NCBI RefSeq assembly: GCF_900109755.1 | Contig: NZ_FOAR01000020.1 | Location: 44,303-108,302 of the forward strand | DNA length: 64,000 nt | DNA from: Pseudomonas agarici | GTDB taxonomy: Bacteria; Pseudomonadota; Gammaproteobacteria; Pseudomonadales; Pseudomonadaceae | Direction: 5' to 3' | In this document: positions 23,837 to 32,458 of the stretch, piece by piece | Layout: every line of letters begins with the position of its first letter | Numbering within the stretch: position 1 is the first letter of the stretch | Translations under genes and position numbers: made by a program | The notes under the pieces: model-generated | Databases searched by the model: none | Told to the model about the DNA's origin: nothing | What the model saw: only the letters and a program-made list of their open reading frames with translations

Positions 23837-25291
23837 ATGAAATTAATCGTAAAAGTCTTCCCCGAAATCACCATTAAAAGCCGCCCTGTCCGGATGCGAT
23901 TCATCCGCCAGTTGGCCAAGAACATCCGTGCCGTGCTCCGTGACGTGGATCCGGCTGTGGTGGTGAATGGCGTGTGGGACAACCTCGAGCTGCAAACCGC
24001 GCTGACCGACCCTAAGGCCCTGCACGAACTGACTACACGCTTGTGCAATACACCAGGTATCGCCCATTTACTGCAGGTCGCCGAGTACCCGCTGGGCGAC
24101 TTCGACGACATCACCGCCAAATGCAAGCAGCATTATGGCGAGGTGTTGCCGGGCAAGATTTTTTCCGTGCGCTGCAAGCGCGCCGGCAAGCACGTCTTTA
24201 CCTCGATGGAGGTGGAGAAATACGTCGGCAGCCAGCTGCGGCGCCAGTGCGCTGCGGCGGGGATCTCCTTGAAAGAGCCGGAAATCGAAGTGCGAATGGA
24301 AATTCGCGACCAACGGTTGTTTGTCATCCACAGCCAGCATGACGGCCTCGGCGGTTACCCGCTGGGGTCGGTGGAGCAGACTCTGGTGCTGATGTCCGGT
24401 GGCTTCGACTCCACCGTTGCCGCCTACCAGATGATGCGACGCGGCCTGATCAGCCATTTTTGCTTCTTCAATCTCGGCGGGCGTGCCCACGAGCTGGGGG
24501 TGATGGAAGTCGCCCATTACCTGTGGAAGAAGTACGGCAGCTCTCACCGGGTGCTGTTCATCAGCGTGCCGTTCGAGGAAGTCCTGGGAGAAATTCTCGA
24601 AAAAGTCGATAACAGTCATATGGGCGTAGTATTGAAGCGTATGATGTTGCGCGCGTCGGAAGTCATGGCCGAGCGGCTGCACATCGATGCGCTGGTCACC
24701 GGCGAGGCGATCTCCCAGGTTTCCAGCCAAACGCTACCGAACTTGTCGGTGATCGACTGCGTGACCGAGAAGCTGGTGATCCGCCCGCTAATCGCTAGCC
24801 ACAAGCAGGACATCATCGACCTGGCGACCCGAATCGGCACGGCTGACTTCGCCAAGCACATGCCCGAATACTGCGGGGTGATTTCGGTCAACCCCAAGAC
24901 CCACGCCAAGCGTGGCCGGGTGGAGCATGAAGAAAAAGAGTTCGACATGGCGATCCTCGGGCGTGCGCTCGAGCGAGCCAAGCTGGTGCCGATCGATCGG
25001 GTGATCGACGAATTGGGCCAGGACTTGCAGATCGAAGAGGTCAGCGAAGCGTTGGCAGGTCATGTCGTGATCGACATCCGGCATCCGGATGCCCAGGACG
25101 ATGAGCCGCTGGAGCTCGCTGGCATCGAGGTACAAGCGATGCCGTTTTATGCACTGAACGCTCGTTTCAAGGCACTGGACCCTACTCGCCAGTACCTGCT
25201 GTATTGCGACAAAGGCGTGATGAGTCGCCTGCATGCCCACCATTTGCTCAGTGAGGGGCATGCCAATGTGCGCGTTTATCGACCGAGCTAA
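23837..25291 (+). CDS. thiI: tRNA uracil 4-sulfurtransferase ThiI
   Basis: 484 residues, close to the E. coli length. N-terminal ferredoxin-like and THUMP domains (about 1-170), then the PP-loop ATPase with LMSGGFDSTVAAYQMMRRG, the PP-domain Cys in HMPEYCGVISVNPKTHAK, and a carboxyl rhodanese domain with YCDKGVMSRLHAHHL that carries the persulfide Cys. It makes 4-thiouridine at position 8 of tRNA and gives sulfur for the thiazole of thiamine. The domain with its Cys is full length, so both functions are possible. It is divergent from glnA. Confidence 0.97.
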   Translation: MKLIVKVFPEITIKSRPVRMRFIRQLAKNIRAVLRDVDPAVVVNGVWDNLELQTALTDPKALHELTTRLCNTPGIAHLLQVAEYPLGDFDDITAKCKQHYGEVLPGKIFSVRCKRAGKHVFTSMEVEKYVGSQLRRQCAAAGISLKEPEIEVRMEIRDQRLFVIHSQHDGLGGYPLGSVEQTLVLMSGGFDSTVAAYQMMRRGLISHFCFFNLGGRAHELGVMEVAHYLWKKYGSSHRVLFISVPFEEVLGEILEKVDNSHMGVVLKRMMLRASEVMAERLHIDALVTGEAISQVSSQTLPNLSVIDCVTEKLVIRPLIASHKQDIIDLATRIGTADFAKHMPEYCGVISVNPKTHAKRGRVEHEEKEFDMAILGRALERAKLVPIDRVIDELGQDLQIEEVSEALAGHVVIDIRHPDAQDDEPLELAGIEVQAMPFYALNARFKALDPTRQYLLYCDKGVMSRLHAHHLLSEGHANVRVYRPS

Positions 25292-25430
25292 GTGCCCGGG
25301 GCTGTTTGCCTGTGGCCTGCGTCACCGGCCCCCCGACGCCGCCGTCAAGCTGTAACGGCCACGCCGGACACTACTGTCAATCGCTGCCAAGACTTGTCAG
25401 CACACCGAATCCTCTGATCGAGATACACAA

Positions 25431-27251
25431 GTGATCGAAAATCTACGCAACATCGCCATCATTGCCCACGTTGACCATGGCAAGACCACCCTGGTAGACA
25501 AACTCCTGCGTCAATCCGGCACTCTGGAGCGCAACGAGCTCAACGACGAGCGCGTGATGGACTCCAACGACCAGGAAAAAGAGCGCGGTATTACCATCCT
25601 GGCGAAAAACACCGCCATCAACTGGAACGGCTACCACATCAACATCGTGGATACCCCGGGCCACGCTGACTTCGGTGGCGAAGTTGAACGCGTCATGTCG
25701 ATGGTCGACTCCGTTCTGCTGTTGGTCGACGCCCAAGACGGCCCTATGCCGCAAACCCGTTTCGTGACCAAGAAGGCTTTCGAAGCCGGTCTGCGTCCGA
25801 TCGTGGTCATCAACAAAGTCGACCGCCCAGGCGCGCGTCCGGACTGGGTCCTGGACCAGATCTTCGACCTGTTCGACAACCTGGGCGCCACCGAAGAACA
25901 ACTGGACTTCCAGGTCGTCTACGCCTCGGCTCTGAACGGTATCGCCGGTCTGGACCACGCCGACATGGCTGAAGACATGACTCCGCTGTACCAGGCGGTC
26001 GTCGATCACGTTCCGGCGCCGAAAGTCGACCGTGACGGCCCGTTCCAGATGCAGATCTCCGCACTGGACTACAACAGCTTCCTGGGTGTGATCGGCGTTG
26101 GTCGTATCGCTCGTGGTCGCGTCAAGCCGAACACCCCGGTCGTCGCCATCGACGCTGACGGCAAGCGCCGCAACGGTCGTATCCTGAAGCTGATGGGCCA
26201 CCACGGCCTGCACCGCATCGACGTCGAGGAAGCGTCTGCCGGCGACATCGTCTGCATCAGCGGCTTCGACCAGTTGTTCATCTCCGATACCCTGTGCGAT
26301 CCACTGAACGTTGAAGCGATGAAGCCGCTGACCGTTGACGAGCCGACCGTTTCCATGACCTTTCAGGTCAACGATTCGCCGTTCTGCGGTAAAGAAGGCA
26401 AGTTCGTCACCAGCCGCAACATCAAGGAACGTCTGGACAAGGAGCTGCTGTACAACGTGGCATTGCGCGTTGAAGAAGGTGACTCGGCCGACAAGTTCAA
26501 GGTTTCCGGTCGTGGCGAGCTGCACCTCTCGGTCCTGATCGAAACTATGCGTCGCGAAGGCTTCGAAATGGGCGTGGGTCGTCCGGAAGTGATCATCCGT
26601 CTGGTCGACGGCGTGAAGCACGAACCCTACGAAAACGTCACCATCGACCTGCCGGAAGAGTCGCAGGGCGCAATCATGGAGCAAATGGGCCTGCGTAAAG
26701 GCGACCTGACCAACATGGTTCCGGATGGCAAGGGCCGTGTGCGCCTTGAGTACAACATCCCGGCTCGCGGCCTGATCGGTTTCCGTAACGAGTTCCTGAC
26801 CCTGACCTCCGGTGGCGGCATCCTGACCTCGATCTTCGATCGTTACGACGTGATGAAGTCCGGCGACATGTCCGGTCGTCAGAACGGCGTACTGGTTTCG
26901 GTTGAAACCGGCAAGGCGCTGACCTACTCCCTGGAAACCTTGCAGGCCCGTGGCAAGCTGTTCGTCGAACACGGCCAGGAAATCTACGGTGGCCAGATCG
27001 TTGGTCTGAACAGCCGTGACAACGACCTGGGCGTCAACCCCACCAAGGGCAAGAAGCTCGACAACATGCGTGCTTCGGGTAAAGACGAAACCATCGCTCT
27101 GGTACCACCTGTTCGCTTCACCCTGGAACAGGCCCTGGAATTCATCCAGGATGACGAGCTGTGTGAAGTCACGCCCAAGTCGATCCGTCTGCGCAAGAAA
27201 ATCCTCGACGAAAGCGAGCGCACCCGCGCCGCCAAGAAAGCCAAGGCTTGA
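25431..27251 (+). CDS. typA: Ribosome-associated translational GTPase TypA/BipA
   Basis: 606 residues with start GTG 25431. G motifs: AHVDHGKTTL (G1), RGITI (G2), DTPGHADF (G3), NKVDRPGA (G4). Domain II (GVIGVGRIARGRVKPNTPVV), an EF-G-like domain III (PTVSMTFQVNDSPFCGKEG), domain V (PYENVTIDLPEESQGAIMEQMGLRKGDL) and the BipA-specific carboxyl domain (GGILTSIFDRYD...FTLEQALEFIQDDELCEVTPKSIRLRKK) are all present. It acts on the 50S subunit and stress responses. A strong terminator follows. Confidence 0.98.
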   Translation: MIENLRNIAIIAHVDHGKTTLVDKLLRQSGTLERNELNDERVMDSNDQEKERGITILAKNTAINWNGYHINIVDTPGHADFGGEVERVMSMVDSVLLLVDAQDGPMPQTRFVTKKAFEAGLRPIVVINKVDRPGARPDWVLDQIFDLFDNLGATEEQLDFQVVYASALNGIAGLDHADMAEDMTPLYQAVVDHVPAPKVDRDGPFQMQISALDYNSFLGVIGVGRIARGRVKPNTPVVAIDADGKRRNGRILKLMGHHGLHRIDVEEASAGDIVCISGFDQLFISDTLCDPLNVEAMKPLTVDEPTVSMTFQVNDSPFCGKEGKFVTSRNIKERLDKELLYNVALRVEEGDSADKFKVSGRGELHLSVLIETMRREGFEMGVGRPEVIIRLVDGVKHEPYENVTIDLPEESQGAIMEQMGLRKGDLTNMVPDGKGRVRLEYNIPARGLIGFRNEFLTLTSGGGILTSIFDRYDVMKSGDMSGRQNGVLVSVETGKALTYSLETLQARGKLFVEHGQEIYGGQIVGLNSRDNDLGVNPTKGKKLDNMRASGKDETIALVPPVRFTLEQALEFIQDDELCEVTPKSIRLRKKILDESERTRAAKKAKA

Positions 27252-27272
27252 TCGTCTAGCCCAGGTGCAATG

Positions 27273-27308
27273 AAAAACGCCCCCGACCGCAAGGTCGGGG
27301 GCGTTTTT
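27273..27308 (+). terminator. Strong terminator after typA
   Basis: A perfect 16-bp inverted repeat with a GCAA tetraloop: arms begin AAAAACGCCCCCGACC and end in a five-T run. It is 21 bp beyond the typA stop and also symmetrical enough to stop transcripts of the convergent ykgJ-type gene. Confidence 0.93.
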
Positions 27309-27373
27309 GTTGGTGCTTTATCTGCGCTGCACGCCTTGAGGGCGAAGGGCGATGCGCCCGTGGGTGCTACTGG

Positions 27374-27808
27374 TCAGAAATGATACAAAGTCTTGTCTGG
27401 TGCCTGACGCACGGGGGCCTTTGGCTTATAGGCACAATACCCGGGTCGTGGTCCGATTTTGGGATGGTTGCGGCAGGTGTCGGGACGTTTTTCATAGATG
27501 GTACACAGCCGTGACTTGCGATCCAGGTACAGGCAATCGTTGTTGCTCATGCGTTGCAGGGTGAAAATCTCGGACTTCTGGTTGTAACGTTCGACGATCC
27601 CTTCTTTCTGCAGGCGCTTGGCGATGTTCTTCGGCGGGTCGCCGCGCTCGAATTCGTCGACGATACCGATGCGGATCAGGTCCTTGATCTTCACTTCCAC
27701 AGGCAGGGTGCAGCAGCTGGAGATGCAGCCTGAGCACATATGGCTCGAATACTTCTGCCAGGTTTCGAGGCGGTCGAGTTCCGCGGCGGCGATCAGAGTG
27801 GGTTTCAT
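27374..27808 (-). CDS. YkgJ family cysteine cluster protein
   Basis: 144 residues. Two Cys clusters: CSGCISSCCTLPVEVKIKDLIRIG near residues 25-45 and CLYLDRKSRLCTIYEKRPDTCRNHPKIG near 92-120, with a last Cys in GYCAYKPK. This is the UPF0153/YkgJ pattern, thought to bind zinc or iron. Its function is not known. The gene is convergent with typA and divergent from glgP. An odd feature is the first cluster, which has two adjacent Cys (SSCC). Confidence 0.85.
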   Translation of the reverse strand: MKPTLIAAAELDRLETWQKYSSHMCSGCISSCCTLPVEVKIKDLIRIGIVDEFERGDPPKNIAKRLQKEGIVERYNQKSEIFTLQRMSNNDCLYLDRKSRLCTIYEKRPDTCRNHPKIGPRPGYCAYKPKAPVRQAPDKTLYHF

Positions 27809-28072
27809 CCGGCTGTTATCCAGGGTGTATCAGGGCGCGCGATGATACCGGGGCTGGCGAATTTGTGAACAACCTTTTGCCGGTTTTTCGCACAACGGCA
27901 CGTTTGTGCGAAGTTTCCCGCAGGACCGCATTTTTTTGCGCATCTCGGGTCTATCCGGTTTTTCCCGTTATGCTCGAAAAAACCAGCGAACCAGAGCCGT
28001 CGCCTTGTGTCGAAGCGACTAGGCTCAGACAGCCCGCCTTTTCAATCGTCCATCTCGCTAGAGGTCGTATCG

Positions 28073-30523
28073 ATGTCTCAGGAACCGCTTGTCCGTGACG
28101 ATGAGGTGGCGGCCTTTCGTGCCGCCGTCCTCGCCAAACTTACCTACGCAGTAGGTAAAGATCCCGATCACGCGTTCGATCATGACTGGTTCGAGGCCAT
28201 CGCCTTGGCCGCCCGCGACCATATGGTCGAGCACTGGATGGATCACACCCGACAGATCTATCGCAAGGGCCAGAAGCGCGTCTATTACCTCTCCCTGGAG
28301 TTCCTGATCGGTCGACTGCTGTACGACAGCCTGAGCAATCTCGGACTGCTGGATATCGCCCGTGAGGCGCTGGTGGACCTTGGCGTGGATCTGGAGCGTA
28401 TTCGCCTGCTGGAGCCCGATGCGGCGCTGGGCAACGGTGGCCTGGGGCGCCTGGCGGCATGTTTTATGGAAAGCATGTCGACTCTGGGCATTGCCGCTCA
28501 TGGTTATGGCATTCGCTACGAGCACGGGTTGTTTCGCCAGGCCATCGTCGACGGTTGGCAGCAGGAGCAGACCGAGAACTGGCTGGACTTCGGCAACCCC
28601 TGGGAGTTCGAGCGCGCCGAGGTGATCTATCCCGTGTGCTTTGGCGGCAGCGTCGAAACCGTGCAGGACGAGACCGGTCTGAGTCGGCAGGTCTGGTGGC
28701 CGGCGGAAACGGTCCGGGCGGTGGCCTACGATACGCCGGTGGTCGGCTGGCGCGGTGCTAGCGTCAACACCTTGCGCCTATGGCGGGCACGGGCGACGGA
28801 AGAATTGCACTTGGAGCGCTTCAATGCCGGCGACCATTTGGGGGCGGTGGCCGAGGTGGCCAGGGCCGAAAGTATCTCCCGCGTGCTCTATCCGGCGGAC
28901 AGCACCGAAGCCGGTCAGGAACTGCGGCTGCGCCAGGAATATTTCTTTGTCTCCGCGTCCCTGCAGGACCTGTTGCGCCGGCATAAGAACATGCATGACT
29001 CGGTGCTCAGTCTCGGCGAGCACGCGGCCATCCAGCTCAACGATACTCACCCCTCGATTGCCGTCGCCGAGCTGATGCGCCAACTGGTCGACCTGTATGG
29101 CGTGACTTGGGATGCGGCGTGGCAAGTCACCGTCGAGACGCTGTCCTACACCAACCACACCCTGCTGCCCGAGGCTTTGGAAACCTGGCCCGTGGGGTTG
29201 ATGGAGCGCATGCTGCCGCGCCATATGCAGATCATTTACCTGATCAACGCCCAGCATATCGATGCGCTACGGGCCAAGGGTATTCATGATTTCGACGTGC
29301 TGCGCGCGGTGTCGCTGATCGAGGAAGACAACGGGCGTCGGGTACGCATGGGCAACCTGGCGTTCCTCGGCTCCCACAGCGTCAACGGCGTTTCTGGCTT
29401 GCACACACAGTTGATGCGCAGCACGGTGTTCCGCGAGTTGCACGCGCTTTATCCGGAGCGAATCAACAACAAGACCAACGGTATTACCTTCCGTCGCTGG
29501 CTGTACCAGGCCAACCCGCCGCTCACCGAGATGATGGTCGAGGCCTTGGGCCCGGAGCTGCTCGACAATCCCGAGGCGCTGTTGCAGGGGCTGGAGCCGT
29601 TTGCCGAGAAGGCCGGGTTTCGCAAGCAGTTCGCCGAACAGCGGTTGCACAATAAGCGGGCCTTGGCGGCGTTGATCCAGGAGCGGCTGGGGATCGCGAT
29701 CAACCCGGCGGCGATGTTCGATGTGCAGGTCAAGCGGATCCACGAGTACAAGCGTCAGTTGCTCAACCTGTTGCACACCGTGGCCCTGTACCAGGCGATC
29801 CGCGCCGAGCCGGAAACCGAGTGGGTGCCGCGGGTGAAGATTTTCGCCGGTAAGGCTGCGGCGAGTTATCACCAGGCCAAGCTGATCATCAAGTTGACCA
29901 ACGATATCGCCCGCACGGTCAACAACGATCCGACCGTGCGCGGCCTGCTTAAAGTCGTGTTCCTGCCCAACTACAACGTCAGCCTGGCGGAAAGCATCAT
30001 CCCGGCGGCCGACCTGTCGGAGCAGATCTCTACCGCTGGCTTCGAGGCGTCCGGTACCAGCAATATGAAGTTCGGTCTCAACGGCGCGCTGACCATCGGC
30101 ACCCTGGACGGCGCCAACGTGGAGATGTGCGAGCGAGTGGGCCAGGAGCACATGTTCATCTTCGGCCTCACTGCCCAGCAGGTGGAATTACGCAAACACA
30201 ATGGCGAGTTCAGCGCGGTGCCGGATGTGGCGGCCTCCCATCGCCTGAATGATGTGTTGCAGGCTATTCGGGGTGGGGTGTTTTCCCCGGACGACCCGGC
30301 GCGCTATGTCGGTTTGATCGATTCGTTGATCGATTACGACCGCTTTTTGGTCTGCGCCGACTTCGATGCCTACTGGGCCGCCCAGGCCCAAGTCGAGGCG
30401 CATTGGCATGACAGCAACCAGTGGTGGCGTTCTGCGGTACTGAACAGTGCGCGCATGGGTTGGTTCTCGTCGGATCGGACCATTCGCGAATACGCCACCG
30501 ATATCTGGAAAGCACTGGAATGA
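28073..30523 (+). CDS. glgP: Glycogen/alpha-glucan phosphorylase
   Basis: 816 residues, GT35 family. It releases glucose 1-phosphate from alpha-1,4-glucans. Marks: RVYYLSLEFLIGRLL, ALGNGGLGRLAACFMESM, WGNPWE-like LDFGNPWEFER, KRIHEYKRQLLNLL, and the PLP Lys in EASGTSNMKFGLNGALTIGTLDGANVEM. ATG 28073 follows GAGGT at 28061; the longer frame has no support. A 264-bp gap before it shows no feature I can name beyond AT-rich stretches that could hold a promoter. fbp lies downstream, in the same direction but separate. Confidence 0.95.
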   Translation: MSQEPLVRDDEVAAFRAAVLAKLTYAVGKDPDHAFDHDWFEAIALAARDHMVEHWMDHTRQIYRKGQKRVYYLSLEFLIGRLLYDSLSNLGLLDIAREALVDLGVDLERIRLLEPDAALGNGGLGRLAACFMESMSTLGIAAHGYGIRYEHGLFRQAIVDGWQQEQTENWLDFGNPWEFERAEVIYPVCFGGSVETVQDETGLSRQVWWPAETVRAVAYDTPVVGWRGASVNTLRLWRARATEELHLERFNAGDHLGAVAEVARAESISRVLYPADSTEAGQELRLRQEYFFVSASLQDLLRRHKNMHDSVLSLGEHAAIQLNDTHPSIAVAELMRQLVDLYGVTWDAAWQVTVETLSYTNHTLLPEALETWPVGLMERMLPRHMQIIYLINAQHIDALRAKGIHDFDVLRAVSLIEEDNGRRVRMGNLAFLGSHSVNGVSGLHTQLMRSTVFRELHALYPERINNKTNGITFRRWLYQANPPLTEMMVEALGPELLDNPEALLQGLEPFAEKAGFRKQFAEQRLHNKRALAALIQERLGIAINPAAMFDVQVKRIHEYKRQLLNLLHTVALYQAIRAEPETEWVPRVKIFAGKAAASYHQAKLIIKLTNDIARTVNNDPTVRGLLKVVFLPNYNVSLAESIIPAADLSEQISTAGFEASGTSNMKFGLNGALTIGTLDGANVEMCERVGQEHMFIFGLTAQQVELRKHNGEFSAVPDVAASHRLNDVLQAIRGGVFSPDDPARYVGLIDSLIDYDRFLVCADFDAYWAAQAQVEAHWHDSNQWWRSAVLNSARMGWFSSDRTIREYATDIWKALE

Positions 30524-30772
30524 TCAGTTGTCAGGCTGACGCCACTGCCTTTGGGGCAGATCGATAGACTGCGCGGGCGGCCCTTGGCTTGTTGCGCACG
30601 CCGCCGCAGCCCGGAGGAACGAGCAATCCTCCAGGCGCGTTGCACAGGTTTGCGACAACACTGAGTCGTGCTTGTGAACTCTCTGCGGGGCATCTGTGTC
30701 TGACAAGAGGATTTGCAGCGCAACTCGCGTTAAACTGCGCGGGTTTCCAGCCCCCTTTCTCCGGAGCCATCC

Positions 30773-31783
30773 ATGTCCCGCGTTACCCTGAGTCGCTATT
30801 TGATTGAGCAGACCCGCAGCAACAACACGCCTGCCGATCTGCGCTTCCTGATCGAAGTGGTCGCGCGTGCCTGCAAGGAAATCAGCCATGCCGTCTCCAA
30901 AGGCGCGCTGGGTGGCGTGCTGGGCAGCATGGGCACGGAGAACGTGCAGGGCGAAGTGCAGAAAAAACTCGACGTGATTTCCAACGAAATCCTGCTCGAA
31001 GCCAACGAGTGGGGCGGCCACCTGGCCGGCATGGCGTCCGAAGAAATGGACAATGCCTACCAGATTCCCGGCAAATACCCCAAAGGTGCCTACCTGTTGG
31101 TATTCGATCCGCTGGACGGCTCGTCGAACATCGACGTCAATGTCTCGGTCGGTACCATCTTCTCGGTACTGCGCTGCCCCAACGAGCACCTGAGCCAGAA
31201 CGAAAGCCTGAATGAAAAGGCCTTCCTGCAGCCGGGCACCCAGCAGGTGGCGGCCGGCTACGCGATCTACGGTCCGCAGACCATGTTGATCCTGACCCTC
31301 GGTGACGGCGTCAAGGGCTTTACCCTGGACCGTGAAATGGGCAGCTTCGTACTGACCCATGAAAATATCACCGTGCCGACCAGCACCCAGGAGTTCGCTA
31401 TCAACATGTCCAACGAGCGTCACTGGGAAGCCCCGGTCAAGCGCTACGTAGACGAGCTGCTGGCCGGTGAAGAAGGTCCGCTGAAGAAGAACTACAACAT
31501 GCGCTGGATCGCCTCCATGGTCGCCGATGTGCACCGCATCCTGACCCGTGGCGGCCTGTTCATGTATCCACGCGACAGTCGCGAACCCTCCAAGCCGGGT
31601 AAGCTGCGCCTGATGTATGAAGCCAACCCGATGTCCTTCTTGATCGAGCAGGCCGGCGGCGCGTCCACCGACGGCCACCAGCGCATCCTCGATATCCAGC
31701 CTGACGGCCTGCACCAGCGCGTGGCGGTATTCCTTGGGTCGAAGGAAGAAGTCGCCCGGGTGACCGGTTATCACAAGGAATAA
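30773..31783 (+). CDS. fbp: Fructose-1,6-bisphosphatase, class I
   Basis: 336 residues. Gluconeogenic step from fructose 1,6-bisphosphate to fructose 6-phosphate. Metal and substrate motifs: SEEMDNAY, LLVFDPLDGSSNIDVNVSVGTIFSV, YGPQTMLILTLGDGVKGFTLD, RWIASMVADVHRILTRGGLFMYP and KLRLMYEANPMSFLIEQAGG. CTTTCTCCGGAGCC gives a GGAG site before ATG. The 249-bp gap upstream contains no further gene I support. DUF924 follows 4 bp after the stop, probably in the same transcript. Confidence 0.97.
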   Translation: MSRVTLSRYLIEQTRSNNTPADLRFLIEVVARACKEISHAVSKGALGGVLGSMGTENVQGEVQKKLDVISNEILLEANEWGGHLAGMASEEMDNAYQIPGKYPKGAYLLVFDPLDGSSNIDVNVSVGTIFSVLRCPNEHLSQNESLNEKAFLQPGTQQVAAGYAIYGPQTMLILTLGDGVKGFTLDREMGSFVLTHENITVPTSTQEFAINMSNERHWEAPVKRYVDELLAGEEGPLKKNYNMRWIASMVADVHRILTRGGLFMYPRDSREPSKPGKLRLMYEANPMSFLIEQAGGASTDGHQRILDIQPDGLHQRVAVFLGSKEEVARVTGYHKE

Positions 31784-31787
31784 CGCC

Positions 31788-32390
31788 ATGTCCGCGCCCT
31801 GGCAACCGCTGCTCGATTGGTGGTTCGGTTTCGCCCAGACACCGGCTGAGATCGTGGCTGATAAGGGGCGGTTGTGGTTTGGCAAGCGTGACAGCCAGGA
31901 CCTTGAGGCCCGCGAGCGTTTCGGCGCCCAGGTCGAGCAGGCACTGACCGGTGGTTTAGCTGAGTGGACGCAATGTCCCGAAGGCTGGCTGGCCGTGGTG
32001 ATCCTGCTCGATCAACTGCCGCGCATGATCTTTCGCGATACGCCACGGGCCTTCTGCGGTGATGCCCGCGCCCAGGCGCTGGTGTCCCAGGGACTGGCGG
32101 CGGACTTCGACCGACGACTACCGGCGATACAGAGGGTGTTTATCTACCTGGTGTTGGAGCACTGCGAGAGCCCGGCGGCGCAGGACGAGGCGGTGTCGCG
32201 TTTTGTGGCCTTGGTCGAGGAGCAGGCGGCGGAGCAGCAGGCGGTGTTTGCCGATAATCTGGACTATGCCGAACGGCATCGGCGAGTGATTGCCCGGTTC
32301 GGGCGCTTTCCCCACCGCAATGCCATTCTCGGACGTGAGTCTACGGTTGAGGAAGCGGCGTTCCTGCGCGAACCCGGCTCAGGGTTCTGA
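31788..32390 (+). CDS. DUF924 family protein
   Basis: 200 residues, soluble, no signal. Family segments are LLDWWFGFAQTPAEIVADKGRLWFGK near the start, LAVVILLDQLPRMIFRDTPRAFCGDARAQAL in the middle and FPHRNAILGRESTVEEAAFL near the end. These proteins are all-helical and of unknown function, common in proteobacteria. The gene starts 4 bp after fbp; a large GC-rich hairpin lies downstream. A role linked to fbp is possible from the arrangement only. Confidence 0.9.
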   Translation: MSAPWQPLLDWWFGFAQTPAEIVADKGRLWFGKRDSQDLEARERFGAQVEQALTGGLAEWTQCPEGWLAVVILLDQLPRMIFRDTPRAFCGDARAQALVSQGLAADFDRRLPAIQRVFIYLVLEHCESPAAQDEAVSRFVALVEEQAAEQQAVFADNLDYAERHRRVIARFGRFPHRNAILGRESTVEEAAFLREPGSGF

Positions 32391-32398
32391 ATTTTCTG

Positions 32399-32441
32399 GA
32401 GGCGGGCACCGCTCGCTCGCCACCAGAGCGGTGCCCGCCTC
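32399..32441. repeat. Long GC-rich hairpin between convergent genes
   Basis: Perfect 15-bp arms (GAGGCGGGCACCGCT and AGCGGTGCCCGCCTC) flank a 13-base loop. No T run follows on either strand, so it is not a classical terminator. The GTGGCGAGCGAGC motif in the loop recalls pseudomonad REP sequences. It lies between the DUF924 gene and the convergent chemoreceptor gene and may stop both transcripts. Confidence 0.65.
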
Positions 32442-32458
32442 GGGATAATTGGGGCTGG

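Noticed and set aside
25443..26972. 509-codon open frame opposite typA
   Set aside because: Shadow of typA codon bias; no recognisable domain.
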